Source of the DNA: an uncultured Ectothiorhodospiraceae bacterium
GTDB lineage: Bacteria; Pseudomonadota; Gammaproteobacteria; Nitrococcales; Nitrococcaceae
Length of the DNA: 64,000 bases
Assembly (NCBI GenBank): GCA_913061005.1
Contig: CAJXSH010000002.1
Location: forward strand, 62,001 to 126,000
Reading direction: 5' to 3'
Shown in pieces: positions 1-11,809 of the stretch. Both the position numbers and the translations under genes were made by a program. Under the pieces are notes generated by a model. That model saw only the letters and a list, made by a program, of their open reading frames with translations, did no database searches and was not told where the DNA came from. Positions within the stretch are counted from its first letter, which is position 1; each line of letters begins with the position of its first letter.

Positions 1-222
1 ACGGCGCTGACCCGGGGGCTGCCGCAGGAGAATGTCTTTGTCACCGTCCTGCGGGATGGGCTGGCCGCGGATGGACTGGACCCGCTGGGTCTCTACCTGG
101 GCACCTCAAGCGGTCATCTTTTCGCCAGTCGGGATGCCGGCGACAGCTGGCAGAGCATCGCCGGCTACCTGCCCGGGATCCTGAGCATCCGCGCAGTGGC
201 CGTGGACGACGGGGCATCATGA
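1..222 (+). CDS. C-terminal end of a BNR/WD40-type beta-propeller protein (5' end outside window)
   Basis: The reading frame is open from the first base and stops at 220-222, giving the last 73 residues. It contains the sialidase-type Asp box SRDAGDSWQ preceded by the blade strand LYLGTSSGHLF, which is typical of BNR/YVTN repeat (exo-sialidase-like, VPS10-like) propellers. No catalytic inference can be made from this tail. Its stop codon overlaps the ATG of the YqeC-like gene (ATGA), so it is probably the first or an early gene of the molybdenum cofactor block. From memory of genome neighbourhoods, propellers of this type often sit beside a MoaD/ThiS-like gene, as here two genes downstream. 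The family call is fairly firm; the biological role is unknown. Confidence 0.7.
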   Translation, partial: TALTRGLPQENVFVTVLRDGLAADGLDPLGLYLGTSSGHLFASRDAGDSWQSIAGYLPGILSIRAVAVDDGAS

Positions 223-992
223 CCCTGGCCGCGGCGGATTGGCTGGAAGCCCGAGCGGGGATCGTCTGCGTGGTGGGCGCCGGCGGCAAGAAAACCACCA
301 TCCGTCGGCTGCTCGAGCAGGCCACAGGTAGGGTGGCCACCACCGCCTCGGTCCGGACAACGCCGCCATCGGCCCGGGAGGTCGACATCCGCATCTTTGA
401 CGACGAGCCGGCCCTGCTCGAGCAGGTGCCCCGGGCGGCGGCGACGCATCAGCGGGTGGCCTATGCGCTGCCTGGACGCCGGTCGGGACGCGTGACCGGC
501 CCGGCGCCGGCCACCATCGCCGAGCTGCACCGCCTGGCGGGCTTTGATCTGACGCTGGTCAAAGCCGATGGCGCCCGGATGCGCGGCATTAAAGCGCCGC
601 GGGACAACGAACCGGCGCTGGTCCCCGGCTGCGGCACGGTGATCCATGTCGTCTCCGCCCGGGTCATCGGGCAACCACTGGACGAGGGCATCGCCCACCG
701 CGTCCCCGAACTCGGGGCGCTGCTCGATCTGGTGCCGGGCCAGATCATCGAGCCGGCCCACATCGGGCGGCTCATCGCCCATCCCCGGGGCGGTGCCCAG
801 GGCTGTCAGGGGCAGCGGTTCGTCTCGCTCATTAATCAGGTGGATGGCGACGAGCAACATCGACTGGCCCGACAGGCGGCGGCGGTGGCCATGGCGGGCC
901 CATGCCCACCCCGCCGGGTGGTGCTGGCCAGCATGCGCGAAGCCGAGCCGGTGGTGGATGTTGTCGACACTGCCGAACCCGGGGCAGACTGA
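219..992 (+). CDS. yqeC: YqeC-like putative selenium/molybdenum cofactor accessory protein
   Basis: The protein has 257 residues. An N-terminal strand-loop VVGAGGKKTT (about residues 17-26) resembles the P-loop-like start of the YqeC family. This is followed by the conserved stretch LVKADGARMRGIKAP near the middle and a region around residues 165-205 (IAHRVPELGALLDL and following) also typical of YqeC. YqeC is described as an accessory protein of selenium-dependent molybdenum hydroxylases, but its reaction is not established. Here it lies directly in front of moaD-like, mobA and moeA genes, consistent with a role in maturing a molybdoenzyme. No selenoenzyme, SelD or XdhC gene is visible in this window. 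Start chosen at the ATG overlapping the upstream stop. Confidence 0.75.
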   Translation: MTLAAADWLEARAGIVCVVGAGGKKTTIRRLLEQATGRVATTASVRTTPPSAREVDIRIFDDEPALLEQVPRAAATHQRVAYALPGRRSGRVTGPAPATIAELHRLAGFDLTLVKADGARMRGIKAPRDNEPALVPGCGTVIHVVSARVIGQPLDEGIAHRVPELGALLDLVPGQIIEPAHIGRLIAHPRGGAQGCQGQRFVSLINQVDGDEQHRLARQAAAVAMAGPCPPRRVVLASMREAEPVVDVVDTAEPGAD

Positions 993-996
993 TCCC

Positions 997-1275
997 ATGA
1001 CCGAAGTGACCGTATTCCTGCCGGCGGCGCTGCAGCCGCTTGCCAATGGCGCGCATCAACTGGCCCTTGCCGGCGAATCGGTGGCCGATGTCCTCGAGCA
1101 GCTGGGCGCGCATCACCCCCAGGTCGGCCGCCGTATCCTCACCCGCGATGGCCAGCTGCGCCGGCATGTCAACATCTTCGCCGACGACGAGGACATCCGG
1201 GCGCTGGCAGGCACCGCCACCCCCCTGGCCGGCCGGCAGTCCCTGACCATCGTGCCGTCGGTCGCCGGCGGCTAG
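997..1275 (+). CDS. MoaD/ThiS-family ubiquitin-like sulfur carrier
   Basis: This is a 92-residue protein ending in ...VPSVAGG. The C-terminal Gly-Gly is the hallmark of MoaD/ThiS beta-grasp sulfur carriers, which are adenylated and thiocarboxylated on the terminal glycine. The motif VNIFADDEDIRAL and the ATPL...SLTIVPS ending match the MoaD/ThiS subfamily often found next to BNR propeller genes rather than the classical E. coli MoaD. It could supply sulfur to MoaE (4390-4824) for molybdopterin synthesis, or be a dedicated carrier for the upstream propeller and YqeC system. No MoeB/ThiF-type activating enzyme is in the window. It starts 4 bases after the yqeC stop. Confidence 0.85.
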   Translation: MTEVTVFLPAALQPLANGAHQLALAGESVADVLEQLGAHHPQVGRRILTRDGQLRRHVNIFADDEDIRALAGTATPLAGRQSLTIVPSVAGG

Positions 1276-1278
1276 GCC

Positions 1279-1872
1279 ATGGACGCTCGTGTCAGCGCAG
1301 TGGTTCTCGCCGGCGGCAGGGCCCGGCGCATGGGGGGTGAGGACAAGGGGCTCGTCGCCCTGGCGGGCCAGCCCATGATCGCCCATGTCCTCGCCGCAAT
1401 CACGCCGCAGGTGCACGCCGTGGCCATTAATGCCAACCGCAACGCGGCGGCCTACCGCCGGTTGGGCCACACCGTGCTCGCCGACCCGCTCGCCGACTTC
1501 CAGGGGCCGCTTGCCGGCATGGCCGCCGGCCTCGACTGGTGCCCGACCCCGCTGCTGGCCACGTTGCCCTGTGACGGCCCCCTGATTCCGGCCGATTACA
1601 TCGCGCGGCTGGCGGACAGCCTGGGCGATGGCGATATGGCGGTTGCCCATGACGGCGATCGTCTGCAGCCGGTGCATGCCCTGCTGCGTCGAGAATGTCT
1701 GCCGTCCCTGCGGGATTTTCTCGCCGGGGGCGGACGCAAGATCGACCGCTGGTATGCGAGCTGCGATATGCGCCGCGCCGATTTCTCTGATGCCCGGGCG
1801 TGCTTTGAGAACATCAACACCCCTGAACAGCAGGCGGCCATGAGCACCCGCCTGCAAGGCCAACCCGAGTGA
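1279..1872 (+). CDS. mobA: Molybdenum cofactor guanylyltransferase MobA
   Basis: The protein has 197 residues and transfers GMP from GTP to molybdopterin to make the MGD cofactor used by DMSO-reductase-type enzymes, in the cytoplasm. The nucleotidyltransferase signature LAGGRARRMGGEDKGL lies at residues 10-25, followed by the LATLPCDGPLIP metal/nucleotide-binding stretch around residue 95. Length matches E. coli MobA (194). It begins 3 bases after the MoaD-like stop and overlaps the region of the moeA start, so it is translationally coupled. The presence of mobA implies the cell makes at least one bis-MGD enzyme. Confidence 0.93.
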   Translation: MDARVSAVVLAGGRARRMGGEDKGLVALAGQPMIAHVLAAITPQVHAVAINANRNAAAYRRLGHTVLADPLADFQGPLAGMAAGLDWCPTPLLATLPCDGPLIPADYIARLADSLGDGDMAVAHDGDRLQPVHALLRRECLPSLRDFLAGGGRKIDRWYASCDMRRADFSDARACFENINTPEQQAAMSTRLQGQPE

Positions 1873-1877
1873 GCGCC

Positions 1878-3131
1878 ATGACCGATCCGACTGCCGCCCC
1901 CGACTGTGGACACGACGCGCCATCGCTGCCGCTGGACGAGGCCAACGCCCGCATCCGTGCGGCACTCGAGCCCGTGACCGAACGCCGCCGCGTCCCGCTG
2001 CGTGATGCCCTGGGCGAGGTGCTGGCCGAGACGATCGTTGCCGCCGACCCGGTGCCCGCCCATGACAACTCGGCCATGGATGGCTACGCCCTGCGACACG
2101 CCGATGCCGCGCTCGACAGCCTGCGCCTGGTGGGCAGTGCCTTTGCCGGCCACCCCTACGACGGCGAACTCGGGCCCGGCGAGTGCGTGCGCATCATGAC
2201 CGGCGGCGTGGTGCCCCGGGGCAGCGACGCGGTGGTCATGCAAGAGCGGGTCACCGAAGCCGACGGCCAGGTGCGTGTCCAGCACTGGCCCGAGTACGGC
2301 GAGAACATCCGCCGCGCCGGCGAGGATCTTGCCGCCGGCGATGTCATTCTGGCCCCGGGACGGCGCATCACGCCGGCGGATCTGGGCATCATCGCCTCGA
2401 TGGGCCGGGCCGAAATCTGGGTGCACCGACCCTTGCGGGTGGCCTTTTTCTCCACGGGGGATGAGCTGCGCAGTCTGGGCGAACCCCTGGGCCCGGGCGA
2501 GATTTTTGACAGCAACCGCTACAGCCTCTTTGGCATGTTGAGCCGCATGGGGGTCGAGCGGGTGGACCTGGGCGTGGCCCCCGATGACCGGGCGTCATTG
2601 TCGCAGCGCCTGGGCGAAGCCGCTCAGGCCGCCGATGTGATCATCACCTCCGGCGGCGTCTCGGTGGGCGAGGCGGATTTCATGGGCGAGATCCTGCGGG
2701 CCAATGGCGAGGCCCACTTCTGGAGCATTGCCATGAAACCGGGACGCCCACTGACCTTCGGGCGTTTTCAAAACAGCTGGTACTTTGGCCTGCCGGGCAA
2801 TCCCGTCTCGGTCATGGCCACCTTTACCCAGGTGGTGGCACCGGCGCTGCGCTATCTGGCCGGCGAAGCCCGTCCCCCGGCCCCCCGACGCTTTCGCGTG
2901 CCATGCCTGAGCCCGCTACGAAAGAAACCGGGCCGGCAGGAATTCCAGCGTGGCCGTTTGACCACCGGGGATGACGGGGCGCTGGCGGTGGAGAGCGTGG
3001 GCCGCCAGGGCTCGGGCATGCTGCGGTCGATGAGTCAGGCGGACTGCTTCATCGTCCTGCCCGCCGAAGCCGACGACGTGGCCGCCGGCGACTGGGTCGC
3101 GGTCGAGCCATTCCAGGGCCCACTGGGCTGA
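1878..3131 (+). CDS. moeA: Molybdopterin molybdotransferase MoeA
   Basis: The protein has 417 residues and inserts molybdate into adenylated molybdopterin. Family motifs are in order: DNSAMDGYA near residue 60, STGDEL near 190, TSGGVSVGEADF near 255, KPGRPLTFG near 290 and FGLPGNPVSVM near 305. A MoeA C-terminal beta domain follows. A GTG at 1869 that overlaps the mobA stop is an alternative start adding three residues; the ATG is preferred because a GAGTGAG stretch lies just upstream. The gene ends 16 bases before the convergent DUF6494 gene, leaving no room for a clear terminator. Confidence 0.93.
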   Translation: MTDPTAAPDCGHDAPSLPLDEANARIRAALEPVTERRRVPLRDALGEVLAETIVAADPVPAHDNSAMDGYALRHADAALDSLRLVGSAFAGHPYDGELGPGECVRIMTGGVVPRGSDAVVMQERVTEADGQVRVQHWPEYGENIRRAGEDLAAGDVILAPGRRITPADLGIIASMGRAEIWVHRPLRVAFFSTGDELRSLGEPLGPGEIFDSNRYSLFGMLSRMGVERVDLGVAPDDRASLSQRLGEAAQAADVIITSGGVSVGEADFMGEILRANGEAHFWSIAMKPGRPLTFGRFQNSWYFGLPGNPVSVMATFTQVVAPALRYLAGEARPPAPRRFRVPCLSPLRKKPGRQEFQRGRLTTGDDGALAVESVGRQGSGMLRSMSQADCFIVLPAEADDVAAGDWVAVEPFQGPLG

Positions 3132-3147
3132 AAGCGCCCCGGGCGGG

Positions 3148-3354
3148 CTATTTGAGCGTCAGCTCGCCGTCGATCTCGTGGCTCAGATCGACGCCGTCCA
3201 CGGTCAGCGTCACCCGGGCATTCAGGGTCTCGTCGCCGGTGAGCCTGCCCGACTCGATGGCCTCGCGCACGGATGTCTCGATCTCGCGCTGGGCGGTGAT
3301 ACCGACCTTTTTGAGAAATTTGCGAACACTTAAATTGAGCGTCTCTTCGTCCAT
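3148..3354 (-). CDS. DUF6494 family small protein
   Basis: This is a 68-residue protein beginning MDEETLNLSVRKFLKKVG. The pattern of an N-terminal amphipathic helix (SVRKFLKKVGI), a second helix (REIETSVREAIESG) and a C-terminal beta segment with DGVDL fits the DUF6494 family, whose function is unknown. A longer in-frame extension to 3456 is rejected because it would overlap moaA and has low-complexity Arg/Ala content. It is the last gene of the moaE-moaA-DUF6494 minus-strand operon, 5 bases after moaA, so it is likely co-expressed with Moco synthesis. Family assignment is from memory of the sequence pattern. Confidence 0.75.
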   Translation of the reverse strand: MDEETLNLSVRKFLKKVGITAQREIETSVREAIESGRLTGDETLNARVTLTVDGVDLSHEIDGELTLK

Positions 3355-3359
3355 GGCTT

Positions 3360-4385
<1,026 letters not shown>

Positions 4386-4389
4386 GGCT

Positions 4390-4824
4390 TCAGGCCCCCG
4401 CACCCGGCAGGGTCTCGCCCTGCAGATAGACCTCCGTGCCGTCACTGTAGGCCTCGCGCTTCCATACCGGGGCCGTTTTCTTGAGCGTATCAATGGCAAA
4501 GCGTCCCGCCTCGAAGGCCTCGGCGCGATGGGCGGCCCGCACGACCACAACGACACTGAGCTCACCGACTTCGAGCTTGCCCGTGCGATGACGGATGACG
4601 CACGAGAGGATGTCAAAACGGGCCATGGCCTCGGCCTCTACCTCGGCCAGCGCCTTTTCGGCCAGCGGCTCGTAGGCGGAATACTCGATGGCGGTGACCG
4701 CCTTGTCGTCATGATGGCGTCGCACCGTACCGCCAAAGACCACCAGCGCACCGGCGTCCGGCGACTCGGTCCCGGCGAGCAGCGCCTCGATATCGATCGT
4801 CTCGCTGTTCACGCGCTCGGTCAT
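4390..4824 (-). CDS. moaE: Molybdopterin synthase catalytic subunit MoaE
   Basis: The protein has 144 residues and transfers sulfur from thiocarboxylated MoaD to cPMP. MoaE motifs seen are [48 protein letters not shown] and the C-terminal [10 protein letters not shown], which holds the catalytic lysine. It is the promoter-proximal gene of the minus-strand moaE-moaA-DUF6494 operon. An 86-base divergent gap separates it from the TPR gene starting at 4911. The MoaD partner is presumably the carrier at 997-1275, on the other strand. Confidence 0.93.
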   Translation of the reverse strand: MTERVNSETIDIEALLAGTESPDAGALVVFGGTVRRHHDDKAVTAIEYSAYEPLAEKALAEVEAEAMARFDILSCVIRHRTGKLEVGELSVVVVVRAAHRAEAFEAGRFAIDTLKKTAPVWKREAYSDGTEVYLQGETLPGAGA

Positions 4825-4910
4825 GCCCTCTCTCCCCGCTTGCGCTTGGCGACCGCGATGATTGATCGCACACTATCGCGTCTCTGCGTTTTTGAGTGAT
4901 AGCAACCAAG

Positions 4911-7267
4911 ATGCCGTTGAGCGACCGTTTCTGTCCAGCATTGTCGTGGCCGCCTGCATCGATCGAGCCGGCCGCCAACGTTGTCGAGCATCTGTGCCGC
5001 TCGGCGACCGAGGGACGTCGACTGCTGCTCACCGGCCCGGCCGGCAGTGGTCGGGCGGCAACACTCGAGGCGTTCACCCGGGCCGGTCCGGCGTTTGATT
5101 TCCGCCATCTGCACTGCGCCGGCCGCGCCCCCGAAGAAGACACCCCCGCCGCGGTGATCCACCATCTGCTCGCCGCCATCCGGACCCATCTGGACGCCCC
5201 GGATGCCCTGCCCATCGACGAAGCCGGGCTGCGCGAGGCCCTGCCCGGCTGGCTGGCCCGCATTGCCCATCAACGCGCGTTGATCGTCATCCACCAACTC
5301 GATCGCATCACCGGCACCGACCTGACCGGTGAACCGGACTGGCTGCCGGCCTATCTGCCCCCCGGGCTGACGCTGGTGGCCTCTGCCGAGCGCGGCCTGC
5401 TGCCGGAGCGGCTGCGCGAAGCCGGCTGGGAAGTGGTGGACATGAACCGCGCCCCGGCGCTTGATCAGCCCAGCGAGGCCCTGGCCCGGTGCATCGCCAA
5501 CGACGAGGCCGCGGTTGCCACGCTTCGTCACCTGGCGGTCGCGCCCGCGGGACTGGGGCATGCGGTGCTCGATGCCCTGGGGCTCGATCCATCCGCACTG
5601 CCCGGGTCGGTGGTCCACCAGGCCGATGGGTTGCTCGAGTTCCAGCATCCTGTGCTTCGGCAGCACGCCTACAATCAACTGATCCAGGGCAGCGCCGATG
5701 CCCGGGCGGTGGCCGGTCGCATCGCCGATGCCGTGGCGCCGCCCGACGAGCACTGCCTGTGGCTGGCCCGTGCCGCCGACTGGCCGGCACTGCTCGAGCG
5801 GCTCAGCGAACCCACGGCGCTGCTGGCCTGGCGCGATGCCCCCTTTGACTGGCAAAAGCTGTGGCTCGAAATCCCCGCCCGGGATACCGCGGTCAGCCAT
5901 TTGTTCAACCAGGTCAAACGCTGGCGCGAGGCCGGCGAGATGGCCACAGAGCCGCTCGCCGAGTGCCATGTGATCGCCGGTCGCATTCTCGATGCGCTGG
6001 ACTCGGCGGACGCCGCCCGGGCGGTCCGATCGGCCGGCCTCAAGGCGCTGGCCCGACAGGCGCCGGAAAGCCCTGGCTGGGCGATGCTGGCTCATCACCA
6101 CGCCACCACGGATCTGGCCGATGACCACCCCGATGAGGCCACCCGACAACTCCGACAGGCGCTGGCGATCCGCGAGGGCACACTGGGACCATCCAGTGCC
6201 GAAGCCCGGGCCACCCGGCACGCGCTGGCCGCGGCGCTCGAGGCCAACGGGCAGCTGGATGCCGCCATCGGCGAATACGCCGCCCTGGTGGTGGAATGCG
6301 AGTCGCGGACCGGGCGCGACCATCCCGCGCTGCTGCCCCTTTTAAGCAACCTGGGCGCCGCCCAACGGGCAGCCAATCAGCTCGAGCAGGCCCGTGGCCC
6401 GTTCGAGCGTTGCGTGAAGATCGCCGGCCAGGGCGGGCGCAACAAAACCCCGGCACTGGCGGCGGCGCTGGATAACCTGGGCAGCCTGCTCTATGCCGGC
6501 CACGACTATGCCGGCGCCGAGGCCCGCTACCGCGAAGCCTTCGAGCTCACGCAAACGTTGTTCGGGCCGGGCCACGCCGCCACCGCGGCGGCGCTCCACA
6601 ACCTGGGCACCGCGCTGGACGCCCTCGAGCAGTTCCAACAGGCCCAGCGCTGCTTTCGCCGTGCGGTTGAAATCCGCACCGCCGCGCTGGGACGCGAACA
6701 TGCCGAGACCGCCACCAGCCTGCACAACCTGGCAGGCGTGCTGGATGTGATCGGCCAGCGGGAGGAGGCCGAAACCCTCTACCGCGAGGCCATCGAGATC
6801 TGGCGGGCGGTGGTTGGCAGCGATCATCCGGCCACCGCCACGAGCATCAACAATCTGGCCGATCTGCTGCGTGAAGACGGCCGGCTGAACGAAGCCGAAC
6901 CCCTTTATCAGGAAAATCTGCTGCTGTGGCGGTCCCTCTACGGCGAGGATCATCCCAACACGGCCATGACCGCCGCCGAGCTGGGGGGACTCTACGCCGA
7001 CGCCGGCCGCGCGGATGCCGCCGAGCCGCTGTTGCGTGATGCCGTGGTGCGGCTCGAGCGGATGATGGGCATCGACAACGGGCTGCATGTCGACAGCCTC
7101 TGCCGGCTGGCGGCGATGCTGCGGCAGCAGGGCCGACGCGACGAGGCCATCGCCCTTCTGCGCAACACCTATGAGCGGGCCGCCGGCACCACCAAGGTGC
7201 TGTCGCCACGGCTGCAGAAAATCCGCCGGCACCTGGATGGCCTCGAAAAAGCCGCAGGAGGCAACCC

Positions 7268-7271
<4 letters not shown>
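4911..7271 (+). CDS. TPR (kinesin-light-chain-like) protein with degenerate P-loop ATPase domain
   Basis: The protein has 786 residues. The N-terminal 250 residues look like an AAA/STAND-type NTPase: a strand RRLLLTGPAGSGRAAT (residues 36-51) sits where Walker A belongs and RALIVIHQLDRI near residue 125 where Walker B belongs. Both are altered: the Walker A Lys is Arg and the next Ser/Thr is Ala, and the Walker B acidic pair is replaced by His-Gln. A helical middle leads to about eight 42-residue TPR units from residue 400, of the kinesin-light-chain type (HPATATSINNLA..., HAETATSLHNLAG...). It is likely a scaffold or peptide-binding regulator. Partner and function are unknown. A GTG at 4896 would add five residues. 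It overlaps the BirA-like gene by 4 bases. Confidence 0.75.
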
Positions 7272-8858
<1,587 letters not shown>

Positions 8859-8886
8859 TCGGCTCCGGCCGCCGCATCCAGCCATC

Positions 8887-8917
8887 GCCCGACGGTGACC
8901 GACCCATCTCGTCGGGC
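8887..8917 (+). terminator. Possible hemF 3' hairpin
   Basis: An 8-bp inverted repeat GCCCGACG / CGTCGGGC with a 15-base loop lies 28 bases after the hemF stop. It is followed by an AT-rich stretch (AAATTATTTA) rather than a clean T-run, so intrinsic termination is uncertain. The rest of the 242-base hemF-aceE gap (8859-9100) holds a TTGACG at 9033-9038 with no convincing -10 at 16-18 bases, and the aceE ribosome-binding site GGAGAGG. Confidence 0.3.
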
Positions 8918-9100
8918 AAATTATTTATGCCTCAAAGGAACGAATAACGGGGCGACATGCCCTGACAAACCGGGTAGCGTGACCCCTCCTGCGAAAACGG
9001 ATTTTCCGCAGCGCAACAATAACCTACGCGACTTGACGGTCTGGTCATCACGACAAGGGGAGGCTAGGCTGGATAGCCAACGACAACGGAGAGGTGAGCA

Positions 9101-11782
9101 ATGGCAGCACGAATGACGCCCATGCCGACCCCCGGCGATCCGGATCCGCAGGAAACCCAGGAATGGCTCGAGGCCATCGAATCGGTCCTCTACTACGAAG
9201 GCCCGGAACGCGCCCAGTTCCTGCTCGAGCGCATGGTGGACACCGCCCGGCGACGGGGCGGACAGCTGCCGTTCAAGGCCACCACGGCCTACCAGAACAC
9301 CATCCCCGTGGCCCACGAGCGGCCCTTTCCGGGTGACCGGGCGCTGGAGTCGCGGATCCGTTCGATCATCCGCTGGAACGCCATGGCCATGGTGGTGCAG
9401 GCCAACCGCGACCGGGATGGCATCGGCGGTCACATCGCCTCGTTCGCCTCTTCGGCCACCCTCTACGAGATCGGCTTCAACCACTTCTGGCACGCCCCCA
9501 GCGACGAGCACGGCGGCGACCTGGTGTTCATGCAGGGGCACTCCGCACCGGGCATCTACGCCCGCGCCTTTCTCGAAGGCCGGCTCAGCGAGGCCGATCT
9601 GCACAACTTCCGCGCCGACCTGGCAACCGAGGGCAAACCGCTGTCCTCCTACCCCCACCCCTGGCTGATGCCCGATTTCTGGCAGCTGCCTACGGTGTCC
9701 ATGGGCCTGGGGCCGATCATGGGTGTCTACCAGGCACGCTTTCTGAAGTATCTGCACAACCGCGGCATCGCCGATACCGCCAACCGCAAGGTCTGGGTGT
9801 TCTGCGGCGACGGCGAGATGGACGAGCCCGAAAGCCTGGGCGCCATCGGGGTTGCCGCCCGCGAAGGCCTCGACAATCTGATCTTCGTGGTCAACTGCAA
9901 CCTGCAGCGGCTGGATGGCCCGGTTCGCGGCAACGGCAAGATCATCCAGGAGCTCGAGGGCGAGTTCCGGGGCGCCGGCTGGAACGTGCTCAAAGTGATC
10001 TGGGGCGCCGCCTGGGACAGCCTGCTGGCCAAGGATCATGACGGACTGCTCCAGCGACGCATGGAAGAAGCCGTCGACGGCGAGTACCAGAACTTCAAGG
10101 CCAAGGGCGGCGCCTACACCCGGGAACATTTCTTTGGCAAATACCCCGAGCTCAAGGCCATGGTGGCCAACATGTCCGACGAGGACATCTGGCGGCTCAA
10201 GCGCGGCGGCCACGATGCCGCCAAGGTCTACAACGCCTACCGATCGGCCGTCGAACACGAAGGCCAGCCCACGGTCATCCTGGCCAAGACCGTCAAGGGC
10301 TACGGCATGGGTGAGGCCGGCGAGGGTCAGAACATCACCCATCAGCAAAAGAAAATGGCGGAAAACGCCCTCAAGGAGTTCCGCGATCGCTTCCACATCC
10401 CGGTGCCGGACGAGAAGGTCGCCGATGCACCCTTCTACAAGCCGGCGGATGACTCGCCCGAGATTCAGTATCTCCACGAGCGCCGCCAGGCCCTCGGTGG
10501 CTATCTGCCCGAGCGCAAGGTCACCGCGGCCCCGCTGAAGGTGCCGGAGCTCTCGGCGTTCGATGTGCTGCTCAAGGACAGCGGCGAGCGGGAGATGTCC
10601 ACCACCATGGCCTTTGTCCGGGCCCTTTCGATCATCGCCCGCGACAAGGCGCTGTCCTCGCGGCTGGTGCCCATCGTCCCGGACGAGGCGCGGACCTTTG
10701 GCATGGAAGGGCTGTTCCGGCAGCTGGGCATCTATGCCCCCCAGGGCCAGCTCTACGAGCCCCAGGATGCCGATCAGCTGATGTACTACCGCGAGGATCA
10801 GAAAGGTCAGATCCTCCAGGAGGGCATCAACGAGGCCGGCGCCATGTCCAGCTGGATCGCCGCGGCCACCGCCTATGCCAACCACGGCGTCGAGATGATC
10901 CCCTTCTACGCCTACTACTCGATGTTCGGTTTCCAGCGGGTGGGGGACCTGGCCTGGGCGGCCGGCGACATGCAGGCCAAGGGATTCCTGATGGGCGGCA
11001 CCGCCGGCCGCACCACCCTCAACGGCGAGGGGCTGCAGCATGAGGATGGCCACAGCCACCTGATGAGTGCCGCGATTCCCAACTGCCGCTCCTACGACCC
11101 GACGTTTGCCTACGAGATGGCGGTCATCATCCAGGATGGCATGAAGCGGATGTACGAAGACCAGGAATCGGTCTTCTACTACATCACCATGATGAACGAG
11201 AACTACCACCAGCCGGCCATGCCCGAAGGCGCCGAGGATGGCATCCGCCGCGGCATGTACCGGCTTAAGAAAGGCGGCCGCGGCAAAAAACGGGTCCAGC
11301 TCATGGGCTCGGGCACCATCCTCATGGAGGTCATCGCCGCCGCCGAGTTGCTGAAAAACGACTACGGTGTGGATAGCGATATCTGGAGTTGCCCATCGTT
11401 TACCGAACTGCGTCGTGACGGCATCGACTGCGAGCGCCACAACCTGCTGCACCCGAAAGCCGAGCCCCGGGTGCCATACGTCCAGCAGTGCCTGCAGGGC
11501 CATGATGGCCCGGCGGTGGCGTCCACCGACTACATGCGCGCATTCGCCGACCAGATCCGGCCCTATCTGGACCGTCACTACGTGGTCCTGGGCACCGACG
11601 GCTATGGCCGCTCGGACACCCGCGAGAACCTGCGTCGCTTCTTCGAAGTCGATCGCTACTACGTGGCGGTGGCGGCGCTCAAGGCCCTGGCCGATGAAGG
11701 GACCATCGAGCCCGGCCAGGTCGAAAAGGCCATTGCGCAGTACAACATCGACACTGACGCCCCCAACCCGAGCACGGTCTAA
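9101..11782 (+). CDS. aceE: Pyruvate dehydrogenase E1 component (homodimeric)
   Basis: The protein has 893 residues and is the thiamin-diphosphate enzyme that decarboxylates pyruvate and acetylates the lipoyl groups of E2. The ThDP motif runs from GDGEMDEPE (around residue 245) to NCNLQRLDGPV. The conserved GQGHxxPG-like MQGHSAPGIYAR near residue 145 and GRTTLNGEGLQHEDGHS near 640 are typical of AceE. Length fits the E. coli enzyme (887). A GGAGAGGTG ribosome-binding site precedes the ATG. It opens an operon with aceF, lpd, a KAS III-like gene and a large glutamate dehydrogenase. Confidence 0.97.
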   Translation: MAARMTPMPTPGDPDPQETQEWLEAIESVLYYEGPERAQFLLERMVDTARRRGGQLPFKATTAYQNTIPVAHERPFPGDRALESRIRSIIRWNAMAMVVQANRDRDGIGGHIASFASSATLYEIGFNHFWHAPSDEHGGDLVFMQGHSAPGIYARAFLEGRLSEADLHNFRADLATEGKPLSSYPHPWLMPDFWQLPTVSMGLGPIMGVYQARFLKYLHNRGIADTANRKVWVFCGDGEMDEPESLGAIGVAAREGLDNLIFVVNCNLQRLDGPVRGNGKIIQELEGEFRGAGWNVLKVIWGAAWDSLLAKDHDGLLQRRMEEAVDGEYQNFKAKGGAYTREHFFGKYPELKAMVANMSDEDIWRLKRGGHDAAKVYNAYRSAVEHEGQPTVILAKTVKGYGMGEAGEGQNITHQQKKMAENALKEFRDRFHIPVPDEKVADAPFYKPADDSPEIQYLHERRQALGGYLPERKVTAAPLKVPELSAFDVLLKDSGEREMSTTMAFVRALSIIARDKALSSRLVPIVPDEARTFGMEGLFRQLGIYAPQGQLYEPQDADQLMYYREDQKGQILQEGINEAGAMSSWIAAATAYANHGVEMIPFYAYYSMFGFQRVGDLAWAAGDMQAKGFLMGGTAGRTTLNGEGLQHEDGHSHLMSAAIPNCRSYDPTFAYEMAVIIQDGMKRMYEDQESVFYYITMMNENYHQPAMPEGAEDGIRRGMYRLKKGGRGKKRVQLMGSGTILMEVIAAAELLKNDYGVDSDIWSCPSFTELRRDGIDCERHNLLHPKAEPRVPYVQQCLQGHDGPAVASTDYMRAFADQIRPYLDRHYVVLGTDGYGRSDTRENLRRFFEVDRYYVAVAALKALADEGTIEPGQVEKAIAQYNIDTDAPNPSTV

Positions 11783-11809
11783 CGCGCCGGCGTCGCAGGA
11801 GGAATTCGC

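Noticed and set aside
165-1046. Long minus-strand open frame opposite yqeC
   Set aside because: A typical high-GC antisense shadow; the plus strand has clear YqeC and MoaD motifs.
6100-7250. Tandem repeats in the TPR gene considered as a DNA repeat array
   Set aside because: Similarity is at protein level (42-residue TPR units); the DNA copies are diverged.
9033-9062. TTGACG as aceE promoter -35
   Set aside because: No -10-like hexamer at 16-18 bases; the region after it is G-rich.
8895-9116. 73-codon open frame in the hemF-aceE gap, plus strand
   Set aside because: No homology pattern, low-complexity polar composition, runs into the aceE start, and has no ribosome-binding site.
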